The notes: generated by a model from the sequence alone, not told the origin. A stretch of 64,000 bases of DNA from Streptomyces sp. NBC_01235 (GCF_035989285.1 NZ_CP108513.1:8246001-8310000); one strand, 5' to 3'; counted from the first letter of the stretch, positions 27,101 through 36,015 are shown. Translations and numbers: made by a program.

Positions 27101-27888
27101 GCTCCATCGACGAAGTCGCCGTGTGGCAGCGCGCCCTGACGCCCAAGGAGGTGGGCGACGAATCGCGGCTGCTGACCTCCGAGAGCTACGCGGGCCTGGA
27201 GCTCGTCGGCGACTGGGAGGCCGCCCAGGGCAGCGGCACCACGATCCCCGACACCACGTCCGGCTACGGCAAGAGCCTGACGCTGGAGGGCGGGGCCGCC
27301 CTGACCGACGGCGACATGGTCCTCGACGGTGTCGACGACGCCGCCACGGTCAACGGGCCGCTGGTGGACGGCAGCGGCGCGTACACGGTGACCACGACCG
27401 TGGCCCTGGACGGCGCGAAGCTGGCGACGAAGGACATCGGCCACACCGGCGGGGTGCTCAGCCAGCAGAACTCCGACGGGGTGTCCTGGGGCTTCTGGTA
27501 CGAGCTGACCGGCAAGGACACCGTGCTCGACGACACCACCCTCGAGGAGCACACGGTCCCGGTCGGCAAGTGGCACTTCGGCACCCTCAACAAGGACGGC
27601 ACCTTCAGCTCGGTGGTCTCCGACGAGGTGGCCGCGGTCGACAGCCCCGTGCGGCTGACCGGTGCCTACGATCCGCTGTCCGGGACCATCAGCCTCTATC
27701 TGGGACACAACCAGAACGGTGACGCGAAGGCGTTCACCGCGGTCATCGGTTCGGGAACCTTCGCCGTCGGCAAGGGGTACGCGGACTCCGCCTGGGGTCA
27801 CTATCTGCCGGCCCGGATCGGAGAGGTGCGCCTGTTCGCCGGAGCGGTCGCGAGCTCGGACCAGATCGACACCGCCATCGGGGACTGA
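24172..27888 (+). CDS. Large secreted LamG-domain protein, first gene of the RHS island
   Basis: 1238 residues. The N-terminal signal (GLLAALVATATAVLTALPSLTAPAAAA) targets secretion. Residues about 60-360 form an unrecognised beta-rich region that ends in FPLFIDPTVTWG. A region with Cys pairs (CSSWSGYYC, CDPRWVDLVR) is next, similar to DNRLRE-type domains that accompany RHS proteins. Fibronectin-like stretches follow to about 765. Then two LamG/concanavalin-like lectin domains come at about 765-1005 (VARYHFDE...SYTVSAWAWVD...GVWTHVAGVYD...SIDEVAVWQRAL) and 1010-1238. A GTG directly before the ATG, or a TTG at 24190, are other possible starts. It is followed by the RHS gene, so the pair probably makes a surface or secreted toxin-delivery complex. 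Confidence 0.8.
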   Translation: MLGWGKLRQGHHVRQTATGSARGLLAALVATATAVLTALPSLTAPAAAAEPAAGPSAGQRALAEAKESGRRVEVAGERTERTTVFANPDGYTFTLEESSIPVRVAKPGGGWQQPDATLVRRADGSVGPKAAAVRMNFSSGGSSEPLVSISEHGRSLSLDWPGRLPQPQLNGASALYAEVLPDVDLKVTATVEGFQHVLVVKTPKAAANKALKQLDFGMHSTGLTVRRTPSGALAAVDEAGQTVFRAPTAQMWNSAGRAVAAGHRAAQRLADSAQAPVPADPEEAAPSGSGLEPGQGDKVALMQVRVSKNAVSVVPDASLLSTTPAADFPLFIDPTVTWGESERTLLRSDGYEDYAWGNGDDDLGKGAGHCSSWSGYYCGPGYTQRLYFEFSPSSLKGKQVLDATFRVTEPWAFQCDPRWVDLVRTNNISSSTTWSSRPKELDWMGDRYVSAGRGSLCDPDSPDAPIEFNDNPEETNENLTPTVKDFAAGKFSRLTLEIRAHDESDTAAWKRFRNDAVLAVDFVGLPDTPTSVGLVTGTGTVCARTESDPAVVSDPTPSLTATPQTKSGGESGAQLRVAFDLDQKNTDGTWADTTAGNGDERPSTGYVGDGVKQSISWSTLTEGKLYRYRAWVRSYYNSGKSYLSGPSNASTTGWCYFKVDPTAPKAPKITFGSPYSSCTPNACAAAGGPGVKGTWTFAPATGDTNNVSYQYTLSSWTTWPTASGASPSVSITPDASGTYTLFVRAKDNVGRYGAWSAVDFLVAAGSGPVARYHFDEAGGVAADTATAGTTRHPATLSAAGAVRDDRGRRGLITHDATGQPLATPVTDKGLALDGSAGSASTTGPVLETRSSYTVSAWAWVDPSSTKTVSLLSQTPSTASPWTKKYSPFVISYGGKWSVRVFSTEGTFSREAESPFASPKGVWTHVAGVYDATAKKVYLYVNGKQVASADAGTPWSADGSMEIGRVMYGDSYLDTFKGSIDEVAVWQRALTPKEVGDESRLLTSESYAGLELVGDWEAAQGSGTTIPDTTSGYGKSLTLEGGAALTDGDMVLDGVDDAATVNGPLVDGSGAYTVTTTVALDGAKLATKDIGHTGGVLSQQNSDGVSWGFWYELTGKDTVLDDTTLEEHTVPVGKWHFGTLNKDGTFSSVVSDEVAAVDSPVRLTGAYDPLSGTISLYLGHNQNGDAKAFTAVIGSGTFAVGKGYADSAWGHYLPARIGEVRLFAGAVASSDQIDTAIGD

Positions 27889-27896
27889 GCAGGACA

Positions 27897-27928
27897 GGGC
27901 GGGCCCCGGCGTTCGCCGTGGCCCGCCC
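27897..27928 (+). terminator. Strong hairpin between LamG and RHS genes
   Basis: GGGCGGGCCCCGGC (27897-27910) pairs with GCCGTGGCCCGCCC (27915-27928) over a GTTC loop. It could terminate or attenuate transcription ahead of the RHS gene, which starts at 28005. Confidence 0.65.
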
Positions 27929-28004
27929 CCTCGGCTCACAAGCACATGGCCGGCCCCCGTCGGGCGATCCGGTCCCTCAACTACGCACGTGGGGAAGGAC
28001 AGGC

Positions 28005-31000
28005 ATGTCCTGGCGCAGAGTCAGATCAAGATCAATGAGTGTGGCGCGTTCCGTCCGGGACGGGATACGAAGACACCGCGTCCGATCCACGGTCACCGTG
28101 GTGTCGCTGGCCATGGCCGTCCCGGTCGGGCTGGCCCCGGTCGCACACGCGACGGGCGGCGGCCTCGGCCGGCCCGAGCTGCCCGAGCAGCGGGTCAGCA
28201 AGGTCAAGCAGGTCGAGGGCCTGGGCGCCAAGAAGGCACGAGCCCAGGTCGCCAAGGACCAGAGGGAGAACGCGGGGCAGGCCGCCCGGGCGCTGAAGGA
28301 GCAGCGTTCCGCCTGGCCGAAGAAGGGCTCCGCGACCGTCCGGACGAACGGCTCGGCTCCCGTCCCGGCGGCGCCCGGCGGGCTGCCGCTCACGGTCCGC
28401 ACCCCGGGCGGCAAGGCCGCTGCCCCGGCCGGGACCGGGATGCGGTTCACGGTCCTGGACACCGCCGCCGCGGACGCGGCCGGTGTCACCGGTGTGCTGT
28501 TCAAGGCCGAGGCCGATGCGGCCGGGCGTGCGGAAGTCTCCGTGGACTACCGGAACCTGGCCGGCGCGATCGGCGGCGGCTGGGCGCAGCGGCTGCGGCT
28601 GGTCCAGCTGCCCGGCTGCGCACTGACCACCCCCGCCAAGGCCGAGTGCCGCAAGCAGACCCCGCTGCCCTCCCGTAACAGCACCGGTCGGCAGACGGTC
28701 ACCGCGCCGCTCACCCTCCCCGCGAGCCGCACCTCGGATGCGGCCGCCACCGACGCCACGACGGCGACCGTCCTCGCCCTCACCGCCACCGCAACGGGCA
28801 CGGGCCAGGCCCCCAACGGCCGTGGCGACTACTCGGCCACCGCCCTGTCCCCGTCGGCGTCCTGGGAGGCGGGCGGCAGCTCCGGCTCCTTCACCTGGAA
28901 GTACGACTTCAGCGTGCCGCCCGCGGCCGCCGGACCGGCCCCGCAGCTCTCCCTCGCGTACAGCTCAGGGAGCGTCGACGGCCAGAACGCGACCACCAAC
29001 AACCAGGGGACCTCGGTCGGTGAGGGCTTCGCCCTCAGCGAGTCCTACATCGAGCGCACCTACGGCAGCTGCGACGCGGACGGCCACGACGGCATCCACG
29101 ACGAGTGCTGGAAGTACGACAACGCCCGGCTGGTCCTCAACGGATCGTCGTCCCGGCTGGTCAAGGACGGGACGACCGGCAAGTGGCGGCTGGAGAACGA
29201 CGACGCCTCCACGGTGACCCGCTCCACCGGCGCCGACAACGGGGACGACAACGGCGAGTACTGGACCGTCATCACCGGCGACGGCACCAAGTACGTCTTC
29301 GGCCTCGACAAGCTCGACGGCGCCACCACCGAGCGCACCAACTCCACCTGGACCGTCCCGGTCTTCGGTGACGACGAGGGCGAACCCGGCTACTCGGGCG
29401 GCACCGACTTCGCGGACCGGTCGCTGAACCAGGCCTGGCGCTGGAACCTCGACTACGTGGAGGACACCTCCGGCAACGCGGCCACGTACTGGTACGCCAA
29501 GGAAGGCGACTACTACAAGAAGAACAAGGCGTCCTCCGCCAACGCCGCCTACACGCGCGGCGGTTACCTGAAGGAGATCAAGTACGGGCTGCGCAAGGGT
29601 GCGCTCTTCACGGACGACGCCGACGCCAAGGTCACCTTCGGATACGCCGAGCGGTGCACGGCTGCCGACTGCTCCTCGCTGACCAAGGACACCGCCGACA
29701 ACTGGCCGGACGTACCCTTCGACGCGATCTGCTCCAGCGGCGACACGGACTGTCTGGCCGTAGGCCCTTCGTTCTTCTCCCGCAAGCGGATGACCTCCAT
29801 CGACACCTCCTCCTGGAACGCCTCGACGAGCGCCTACGATCCGGTGGACTCCTGGGTGCTGGAGCAGCAGTACCTGGACGGCGGGGACATCGGCGACACC
29901 TCCGACCAGGTGCTCACCCTGAAGTCCATCAAGCGGACCGGCAAGGCCGGCACCGACATCGCGATGAACCCGGTCACGTTCACCTATCAGATGCGTCCCA
30001 ACCGGGTGGACGGCACCGACGACATCCTGCCGCTGACCCGCCCGCGCATCTCGACCGTCACCTCGGAGACCGGCGCGATCACCACGGTGACCCTGTCCTC
30101 CCCGGAATGCGCGCGCAGCGAGGTGCTCGGCGCGGCCGAGGACACCAACACCCGCTCCTGCTATCCCCTGTACTGGCACATCAACGGCGCCGCGGACGCG
30201 TCCGTGGACTGGTTCCAGAAGTACCGGGTCCTCGCCGTCACGGTGTCCGACCCGGCGGGCCAGAACGAATCCGTCGAGCACGCCTACAGCTACAGCGGCG
30301 CCGCGTGGAACTACAGCGACGACCCCTTCGTACCGAAGGACGAGCGGACCTGGTCCGACTGGCGCGGCTACCGCGAGGTCTCCGAGTACAAGGGCGCGCT
30401 GAACACCACCCGCTCGAAGACCGTCTCCCAGTACATGCAGGGCATGGACGGCGCCAAACTGAAGGACGGCACCACCCGCTCGGTGAACCTCGCCCCGCTC
30501 CCCGCACCCGACCTGGGCCTCGCCACGCTGAAGGACAGCGACCAGTACGCCGGCCATCTGAGGGAGAAGGTCACCTACAGCGGGTCCACCGCCATCAGCG
30601 CCACCTCGAGTGAGCCCTGGTCGGCGGAGACCGCCCGGCAGACGGTGCCCGGAGCCGGGGACGCCGTCGCCTACTTCGTACAGCCCAAGAAGGAGATCAC
30701 CCACACCTATCTCACGGTGCCGGGCACCTGGCGCTCCCGCACGGTCCAGAAGAGCTACGACAGCTACGGCATGGTCTACCAGGCCGACGACAGCGGAGAC
30801 GACACCAAGACCGGCGACGAGACCTGCACCCGCACCTGGTACGCACGCGACGACAGCCTCGGCCTGATCAGCCAGGTCTCCCGCGAGCGCGTGGTCGCAA
30901 AACCCTGCTCGGTGGCCGACAGCAGCCTGAACCTGCCCACCTCCTCGGCCACCCGCGGCGATGTGCTGTCCGACACCGCCACCGCCTACGACGGCGCCAC

Positions 31001-34000
31001 CTGGTCCACGACCATGAAGCCGACGAAGGGCCTGAAGACCTGGAAGGGCAGGGCCAAGAGCTACAGCTCCACCGTCCCGAGCTGGCAGAAGGTCGAGAGC
31101 ACCGGCTACGACACCTTCGGCCGCGTCACCTCCGTGACGGACGCGCTGGAGAAGACCACCACCACCGCCTACACGCCGACCGCGGCGGGCCCGCTGACCA
31201 AGAAAGTCGTCACCAACCCCAAGACGCAGGCCACCACTTCCTTCATGGACCCGCGCCGCGGCCTCGACCTGCGGATCTACGACGCGAATCTGAAGAAGAC
31301 CGAGCTCGCGTACGACAGCCTCGGCCGGCTGACCGACGTGTGGCGGCCCAACCGCAACCGGGCCGGCGGCTACAGCCCGACACAGAAGTTCGGCTACAAC
31401 CTCAGCGCCGCCAAGCAGTCCTGGGTGTCCTCCGCATCGCTCAAGGCGGACGGTGAAACGTACAACACCACCTACACCCTCTACGACTCGCTGCTGCGCC
31501 CCCTCCAGGAGCAGTCGCCCAGCCCCAAGGGCGGACGGCTTCTCAGCGACACCCGCTACGACACCCGGGGCCTGGCCTACGAGAAGTACGAGCAGATCTT
31601 CGACACCACTTCGGCGCCGAACTCGACCTACACCAGGGCCGAGTACGGTGAGGCACCCAAGCAGACCGAGACGGTCTACGACGGGGCCGAGCGCACCACG
31701 TCCAGCGAACTCCTCGTCTACGGCGTGGAGAAGTGGACCACCACCACCTCGTACACCGGTGATTCGACCGCGGTCACCGCTCAGCAGGGCGGCACAGCGA
31801 CCCGAACCCTCACCGACGCACGGGGAAGGGACGTGGAGAAGCGCGAGTACGCGGGCCCGAGCCCGACCGACAGCCAGTTCGGCGGCGGCGTCGGTGTCGG
31901 CTACAGCGCCACGAAGTACCAGCACACGCTGGACGACAAGGAAAGCGGCATCACCGGACCCGACGGTGCCCAGTGGACCTACGGGTTCGATCTCCTCGGC
32001 CGGCAGACCAGTGTCAGTGACCCCGACAAGGGCACGTCCACGATGGGCTACGACGACCTCGACCGCGTCGTCAGGAGCACGGACTCGCGGGGCAAGACCG
32101 TCCTGACCGCGTATGACGAGATCGGGCGGACGACCGGTACCTGGGACGGCGTCCAGGACGACGCCCACCAGCTCACCGAGTACACCTACGACACCGTGCT
32201 CAAGGGCCGGCCGACCTCCAACACCCGCTTCGTGGGCGGCAGGGCCGGGAAGGCGTACACCAAGACGGTCACCGGCTACGACACCCTCGACCGTCCGACG
32301 GCCACCACCCTCACGCTGCCCGCCGACGATCCGCTGGTCACCGCGGGCGCACCGGCCACGATCTCGTTCTCCAGCGCGTACCGCCTCGACGGCACGCTCG
32401 GCAACAACCAGGAGCCCGCGCTGGGCGGGCTGGCGGCCGAGAGCATCGACTACGGCTACACCCCGCTCGGCCAGGTCACCTCGATCACCGGCAGTACGGG
32501 TTATCTGCTGGCTGCCGACTACTCGGCCCTCGGTCTCGCCCAGCAGTACACGCTGGGCACGCAGAACACCGAAGCCGCCAAGAAGGTCTATGTCACCAAC
32601 ACCTTCGAGGAGGGCACCGACCGGCTCACCGACACGCATGTCACGGACCAGACCCACCCGTACATGCTGATGGACCTCAACTACACCTTCGACCAGGCCG
32701 GCAACATCACGGCCATCTCCGACCCGACCACCCTCGGGGGCACGAGCGCGGCCGAGACACAGTGCCTCGGCTACGACGGCAACCGCCGGCTGAAGAGCGC
32801 CTGGACACCCTCCTCGCAGAAGTGCTCCGACGCGCCCAGCGCGTCGAGCCTCTCCGGCCCCGCGCCCTACTGGACCGACTACCAGTACAGCCAGGGCGGG
32901 CAGCGCACCGCCGAGATCCAGCACAGGACGACCGGCGACACCACCAACACGTACTGCTACAAGGAGGGAAGGCCGCACGTCCTGTCGGGCACCAGCAAGA
33001 CGGCGAACTGCACCGCACCCGACACCGGATACGGCTACGACAACTCGGGCAACACCACCTCCCGGCCCGGCCCGACGGCCAAGCAGGACCTGGTCTGGTC
33101 ACCGGAGGGGCGGCTCTCCCAGCTCACCGAGAACGGCAAGAAGACCGACTACATCTACGACGCCGACGGCAAGCTCCTGATCCGGAGCGCGGAGGGCGGC
33201 GAACGCGTCCTGTACACGGGCAACACCGAACTCCACCTGAGGGCGAGCGGCAGCACCTGGGCCCAGCGCGCCTACTCCTCGGGCAGCCTGACCATCGCGA
33301 TCCGGAGCAATGAGTCCGGGACCAACAAGCTCAGCTATCTCGCCGGAGACCATCAGGGGACCCAGAGCCTGGCGGTGTCCGCGGACAGCGCCCAGACGGT
33401 CACCAAGCGCCGGATGACACCGTTCGGCGAGGACCGCGGCGCGACGACCGGCGGCGCCTGGCCGGACGACAAGGGCTTCCTGGGCAAGACCAACGACGCC
33501 AAAACGGGCCTCACGCATGTCGATGCCCGGGAGTACGATCCCAAGATCGGCCAGTTCATCAGCGTCGACCCGAAACTCAGCACGGATCAGGGCCAGTCCC
33601 TGAACGGGTACGCCTACTCCAACAACAATCCCGCCACGTTCGCCGACCCGACCGGTGAAGGCGTCCCCGAATGCCGGGACGGCACCATCCCGTGCCGCAA
33701 CGGCGTCCCCATCAGCACCGGCGGGAACCAGCCGGCACCCTGCCCCAGCGTGATCAATCCGCAGTGCCCGGAATATCCGGGCAACGGCGGTGGCGGCGGC
33801 AACGGCGGCGGCGGTGGCGGTGGCGGCAACGGGGGCGGCGGCACGGGCGGTGGTGGGGTCTACGGCCCGCCCTCCTGCGGGGCGCCTCCGATGGCGGCCT
33901 GCAGCGGCCCGGTGTACGGGCCGCCCTCCCAGCCGCCCCTGCTCATGGGCCCCGACCCGGTTCCGCTGCTGTCCTTCTCGGCCAACTGCGGGATCGCGTC

Positions 34001-34520
34001 CAAGGTGCAGAACTACGTCTGCAACGCGGGCAACGGAGTCATGACCTCGGGCTCCTACGTCCAGTCGGCCTTCACCCAGGCGGGCAGCCTGACCACCGAC
34101 GCCAAGGCCGCGATGCGGTCCACCCGGCAGTCCAACCAGATCCTGCAGGCGATGCGGGACAACCCCGGTCTCCGGCGCGTGGCAGCCGTCGGGAGCAGCA
34201 AGTGGATGGGGGTCGCCAGCAGGGGGCTGCTGGTGGGCGGTATCGCGTTCACCGCCTATTCCAACTACCAGTCCACCGGTGGTGACATCCCCCTGACGGC
34301 AGCCGAGACCGCGGTCGACACAGCCGTGGTCCTGGGTACGACCAAGGTGGGCGCCACGCTCGGGGCGGCGATCGGCACCGCCATCGCGCCCGGCGTGGGC
34401 ACGGTCATCGGCGGAGCCATCGGGGCGGGTGCGGGAGCCGTCACCGGCATCCTGGCGTCGGGCCCGATCAACAACGCCATGTCGAAGGGCTGGAAGAGCG
34501 TGAAGGGCTGGTTCAGCTGA
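28005..34520 (+). CDS. RHS/YD-repeat polymorphic-toxin-like protein
   Basis: 2171 residues. A basic N terminus and hydrophobic stretch (STVTVVSLAMAVPVGLAPVAHA) form a secretion signal. After SpvB-like beta regions come many YD repeats (such as YDTFGRVTSVTDALEKTTTTAY and YDSLGRLTDVW). The RHS core ends with YLAGDHQGT, REYDPKIGQFISVDP and YAYSNNNPATFADPTGEG at about residue 1883. The last ~288 residues are the variable tip: a Cys/Pro region, a Gly-rich linker (about 1927-1948), then a C-terminal glycine-zipper-like membrane segment (GATLGAAIGTAIAPGVGTVIGG) and a basic-amphipathic end (SKGWKSVKGWF). I see no nuclease or deaminase motif in the tip; pore formation is a guess. The ATG at 28005 has AAGGA upstream. 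Confidence 0.88.
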   Translation: MSWRRVRSRSMSVARSVRDGIRRHRVRSTVTVVSLAMAVPVGLAPVAHATGGGLGRPELPEQRVSKVKQVEGLGAKKARAQVAKDQRENAGQAARALKEQRSAWPKKGSATVRTNGSAPVPAAPGGLPLTVRTPGGKAAAPAGTGMRFTVLDTAAADAAGVTGVLFKAEADAAGRAEVSVDYRNLAGAIGGGWAQRLRLVQLPGCALTTPAKAECRKQTPLPSRNSTGRQTVTAPLTLPASRTSDAAATDATTATVLALTATATGTGQAPNGRGDYSATALSPSASWEAGGSSGSFTWKYDFSVPPAAAGPAPQLSLAYSSGSVDGQNATTNNQGTSVGEGFALSESYIERTYGSCDADGHDGIHDECWKYDNARLVLNGSSSRLVKDGTTGKWRLENDDASTVTRSTGADNGDDNGEYWTVITGDGTKYVFGLDKLDGATTERTNSTWTVPVFGDDEGEPGYSGGTDFADRSLNQAWRWNLDYVEDTSGNAATYWYAKEGDYYKKNKASSANAAYTRGGYLKEIKYGLRKGALFTDDADAKVTFGYAERCTAADCSSLTKDTADNWPDVPFDAICSSGDTDCLAVGPSFFSRKRMTSIDTSSWNASTSAYDPVDSWVLEQQYLDGGDIGDTSDQVLTLKSIKRTGKAGTDIAMNPVTFTYQMRPNRVDGTDDILPLTRPRISTVTSETGAITTVTLSSPECARSEVLGAAEDTNTRSCYPLYWHINGAADASVDWFQKYRVLAVTVSDPAGQNESVEHAYSYSGAAWNYSDDPFVPKDERTWSDWRGYREVSEYKGALNTTRSKTVSQYMQGMDGAKLKDGTTRSVNLAPLPAPDLGLATLKDSDQYAGHLREKVTYSGSTAISATSSEPWSAETARQTVPGAGDAVAYFVQPKKEITHTYLTVPGTWRSRTVQKSYDSYGMVYQADDSGDDTKTGDETCTRTWYARDDSLGLISQVSRERVVAKPCSVADSSLNLPTSSATRGDVLSDTATAYDGATWSTTMKPTKGLKTWKGRAKSYSSTVPSWQKVESTGYDTFGRVTSVTDALEKTTTTAYTPTAAGPLTKKVVTNPKTQATTSFMDPRRGLDLRIYDANLKKTELAYDSLGRLTDVWRPNRNRAGGYSPTQKFGYNLSAAKQSWVSSASLKADGETYNTTYTLYDSLLRPLQEQSPSPKGGRLLSDTRYDTRGLAYEKYEQIFDTTSAPNSTYTRAEYGEAPKQTETVYDGAERTTSSELLVYGVEKWTTTTSYTGDSTAVTAQQGGTATRTLTDARGRDVEKREYAGPSPTDSQFGGGVGVGYSATKYQHTLDDKESGITGPDGAQWTYGFDLLGRQTSVSDPDKGTSTMGYDDLDRVVRSTDSRGKTVLTAYDEIGRTTGTWDGVQDDAHQLTEYTYDTVLKGRPTSNTRFVGGRAGKAYTKTVTGYDTLDRPTATTLTLPADDPLVTAGAPATISFSSAYRLDGTLGNNQEPALGGLAAESIDYGYTPLGQVTSITGSTGYLLAADYSALGLAQQYTLGTQNTEAAKKVYVTNTFEEGTDRLTDTHVTDQTHPYMLMDLNYTFDQAGNITAISDPTTLGGTSAAETQCLGYDGNRRLKSAWTPSSQKCSDAPSASSLSGPAPYWTDYQYSQGGQRTAEIQHRTTGDTTNTYCYKEGRPHVLSGTSKTANCTAPDTGYGYDNSGNTTSRPGPTAKQDLVWSPEGRLSQLTENGKKTDYIYDADGKLLIRSAEGGERVLYTGNTELHLRASGSTWAQRAYSSGSLTIAIRSNESGTNKLSYLAGDHQGTQSLAVSADSAQTVTKRRMTPFGEDRGATTGGAWPDDKGFLGKTNDAKTGLTHVDAREYDPKIGQFISVDPKLSTDQGQSLNGYAYSNNNPATFADPTGEGVPECRDGTIPCRNGVPISTGGNQPAPCPSVINPQCPEYPGNGGGGGNGGGGGGGGNGGGGTGGGGVYGPPSCGAPPMAACSGPVYGPPSQPPLLMGPDPVPLLSFSANCGIASKVQNYVCNAGNGVMTSGSYVQSAFTQAGSLTTDAKAAMRSTRQSNQILQAMRDNPGLRRVAAVGSSKWMGVASRGLLVGGIAFTAYSNYQSTGGDIPLTAAETAVDTAVVLGTTKVGATLGAAIGTAIAPGVGTVIGGAIGAGAGAVTGILASGPINNAMSKGWKSVKGWFS

Positions 34521-34546
34521 CCGCTGGACCGGAGTGAGCAGGCGTC

Positions 34547-34615
34547 GGGCGGGCTCGGGAGGACGAGGACGTGACCTCGGAGCCCGCCCGGCGGCTCTCT
34601 CCCGGTAGGGGAGCC
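34547..34615. terminator. Two hairpins downstream of the RHS gene
   Basis: GGGCGGGCTC (34547-34556) pairs perfectly with GAGCCCGCCC (34580-34589). GGCTCTCTCC and GGGGAGCC (34593-34615) form a second stem. Together they separate the RHS gene from the small membrane-protein genes and may act as an attenuator. Confidence 0.5.
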
Positions 34616-34646
34616 GAGCATCAGCGACACATGGAAGGATCGCGCA

Positions 34647-35066
34647 ATGCAGTACTTCATCGGGCTCTTCTTCGTGGCCGGGTCCGCGTTCATGACCTGG
34701 AAGGTCGCCCAACTGTGGCGCGACGCCGACCTGGTCGAGCACTTCATGGCGACCTTTTCCTTCATGCCGTTCGGCAAGGAGGTCAAGCGAGGAGAGATAC
34801 GGTCCCTCGCCCTCACCGTCGTCTCCCTCTGGGGGGTCACGGTCCTTCTCTTCCTGGGCCTCCTGGACGTCGACATGTCCGGCCCGTCGACCGCCCTCTT
34901 CGCCGTAGCGCTGGTCACCGTGCTTCTCTGCTTGCTGTGCGAGGTGAGTGTCGTCCTGTTCAACGCCCCGAAGTTCGTCGTACCGCCGCACATGCGCTCC
35001 GACCTCGGGGTGCTGGCGGCCCGCCGGGCGAATCGGGCAGGGGGCTCACGGCGGACCAGGACCTGA
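34647..35066 (+). CDS. Small membrane protein, candidate immunity protein to the RHS tip
   Basis: 139 residues with three hydrophobic helices (about 3-18, 53-74 and 80-105) and a basic Arg-rich tail (RRANRAGGSRRTRT). I do not recognise the family. The position directly after an RHS toxin gene is where immunity genes normally sit. A membrane immunity protein would suit a membrane-active toxin tip. GAAGGATCG before the ATG provides a ribosome-binding site. Codon use is typical of the genome. The immunity role is inference from position and topology only. Confidence 0.55.
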   Translation: MQYFIGLFFVAGSAFMTWKVAQLWRDADLVEHFMATFSFMPFGKEVKRGEIRSLALTVVSLWGVTVLLFLGLLDVDMSGPSTALFAVALVTVLLCLLCEVSVVLFNAPKFVVPPHMRSDLGVLAARRANRAGGSRRTRT

Positions 35067-35085
35067 TCCGCTCTACGCTGCTCCC

Positions 35086-35664
35086 GTGAACTCCACCGAG
35101 ACAGCCCCGGCCGTGGCCCGGTCACGCGCGCGGACGGCGGCCTCTGTGGCTGTCCTCCTCATCCTTTCGCCCTTCGTGGCGCGGCTGCTGGCGCTGGTGA
35201 GTCCGATTCCGGCCGGTGCATCCGTGATCTGCGCCCTGATCGGCGGAATCATCGGTTTCCTGCTGATATCGGAGCTGTGTCGGGAAACCAGCCTGGTCCG
35301 CTGTTCGATGTCCCGCGTGACCGCCCGGACGCTGACCGGTGAGCGGTCGGTGGATCTCAAGCGCATCAAAGATGTCCGACTGCTCACCACCTTCAGCTAC
35401 AACGGCCCTTCTCGCGCGGTCGTGGTGCGCGACAGCGACGGTGTGCGCCTCGGCCTCACCTCGGCCAAGAGCCAACGGGCTCTGGTGCGCGCCCTGCAAA
35501 GCGCGGGCGGTGAAGCGCGGGGCGGGCCGCACGTCACCGCCGCCGCCCGCGCTCATCTCGGTCTCGGGGAACGACGGCATCGCACAGTCCACACCGTGAC
35601 CGTCTTTCTCTCGCTGGCGGTCTCTGTTTCCCTCTACATCGGGATCGTCGTCAAGCTCGCGTGA
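35086..35664 (+). CDS. Membrane protein with PH-like region, second gene after the RHS gene
   Basis: 192 residues from a GTG start at 35086, 19 bases after the previous stop. Two helices near the N terminus (SVAVLLILSPFVARLLALVS and GASVICALIGGIIGFLLISEL) are followed by a cytoplasmic beta-rich stretch (SRVTARTLTGERSVDLKRIKDVRLLTTF...SRAVVVRDSDGVRLGL) resembling bacterial PH domains. A last helix (TVHTVTVFLSLAVSVSLYIGIVV) ends the protein. The spacing suggests an operon with the preceding gene. It could be a second immunity protein or an unrelated membrane protein. Confidence 0.55.
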   Translation: MNSTETAPAVARSRARTAASVAVLLILSPFVARLLALVSPIPAGASVICALIGGIIGFLLISELCRETSLVRCSMSRVTARTLTGERSVDLKRIKDVRLLTTFSYNGPSRAVVVRDSDGVRLGLTSAKSQRALVRALQSAGGEARGGPHVTAAARAHLGLGERRHRTVHTVTVFLSLAVSVSLYIGIVVKLA

Positions 35665-35916
35665 TCCTCGAAGGACCACGAGCCCGCGTGCACGTCGATG
35701 ACGTCGACCGGGGCCCTGTGCCTGCCGAAAGCCCTGTCCGCGCAGGTCGGCGGCATCTGGTCGTGGGGTTGAGCAAGCTCGGGGCAGCGAGCCGAGAAGC
35801 AGGTCCTGCCCCGGCCTCTTCCGTGACTCGCTCAGGCCGACACCTCTGCGATGACGCACCATGTCGAGTGCGCAGCGACCGGAAGCCTTCGGTCCCGGCC
35901 AAAAGTCCCAGAAAAG
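35665..35916. other. Gene-free stretch left of the right direct repeat
   Basis: No gene or strong hairpin is evident. The right end carries AAAAGTCCCAGAAAAGTCCCAG (35901-35922), a short tandem of (A)AAGTCCCAG that leads into the repeat. A similar AAGTCCCAGAAAGGTCCC lies at 23671-23688, near the left repeat. Confidence 0.4.
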
Positions 35917-36015
35917 TCCCAGAGGCGCCGCCACCTCCCCTCCCGTGTCGCGTTCATGCAGGTCAGTAGGGGTGTGACGGCGCTTTCTCCGACGACCTTC
36001 AGATGTCCCGGAAGA
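35917..36015 (+). repeat. Right copy of imperfect direct repeat, ending inside the MurA-like gene
   Basis: Same orientation as 23481-23570. It shares TCCCAGAGG at the left, TTCATGCAGGTCA in the middle (35953-35965) and GATGTCCCGGAAGA at the right. The last 17 bases are the stop and final codons of the MurA-like gene. A gene 3' end is a common integration site for mobile elements, so the segment between the copies may have arrived by site-specific integration. Confidence 0.6.
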
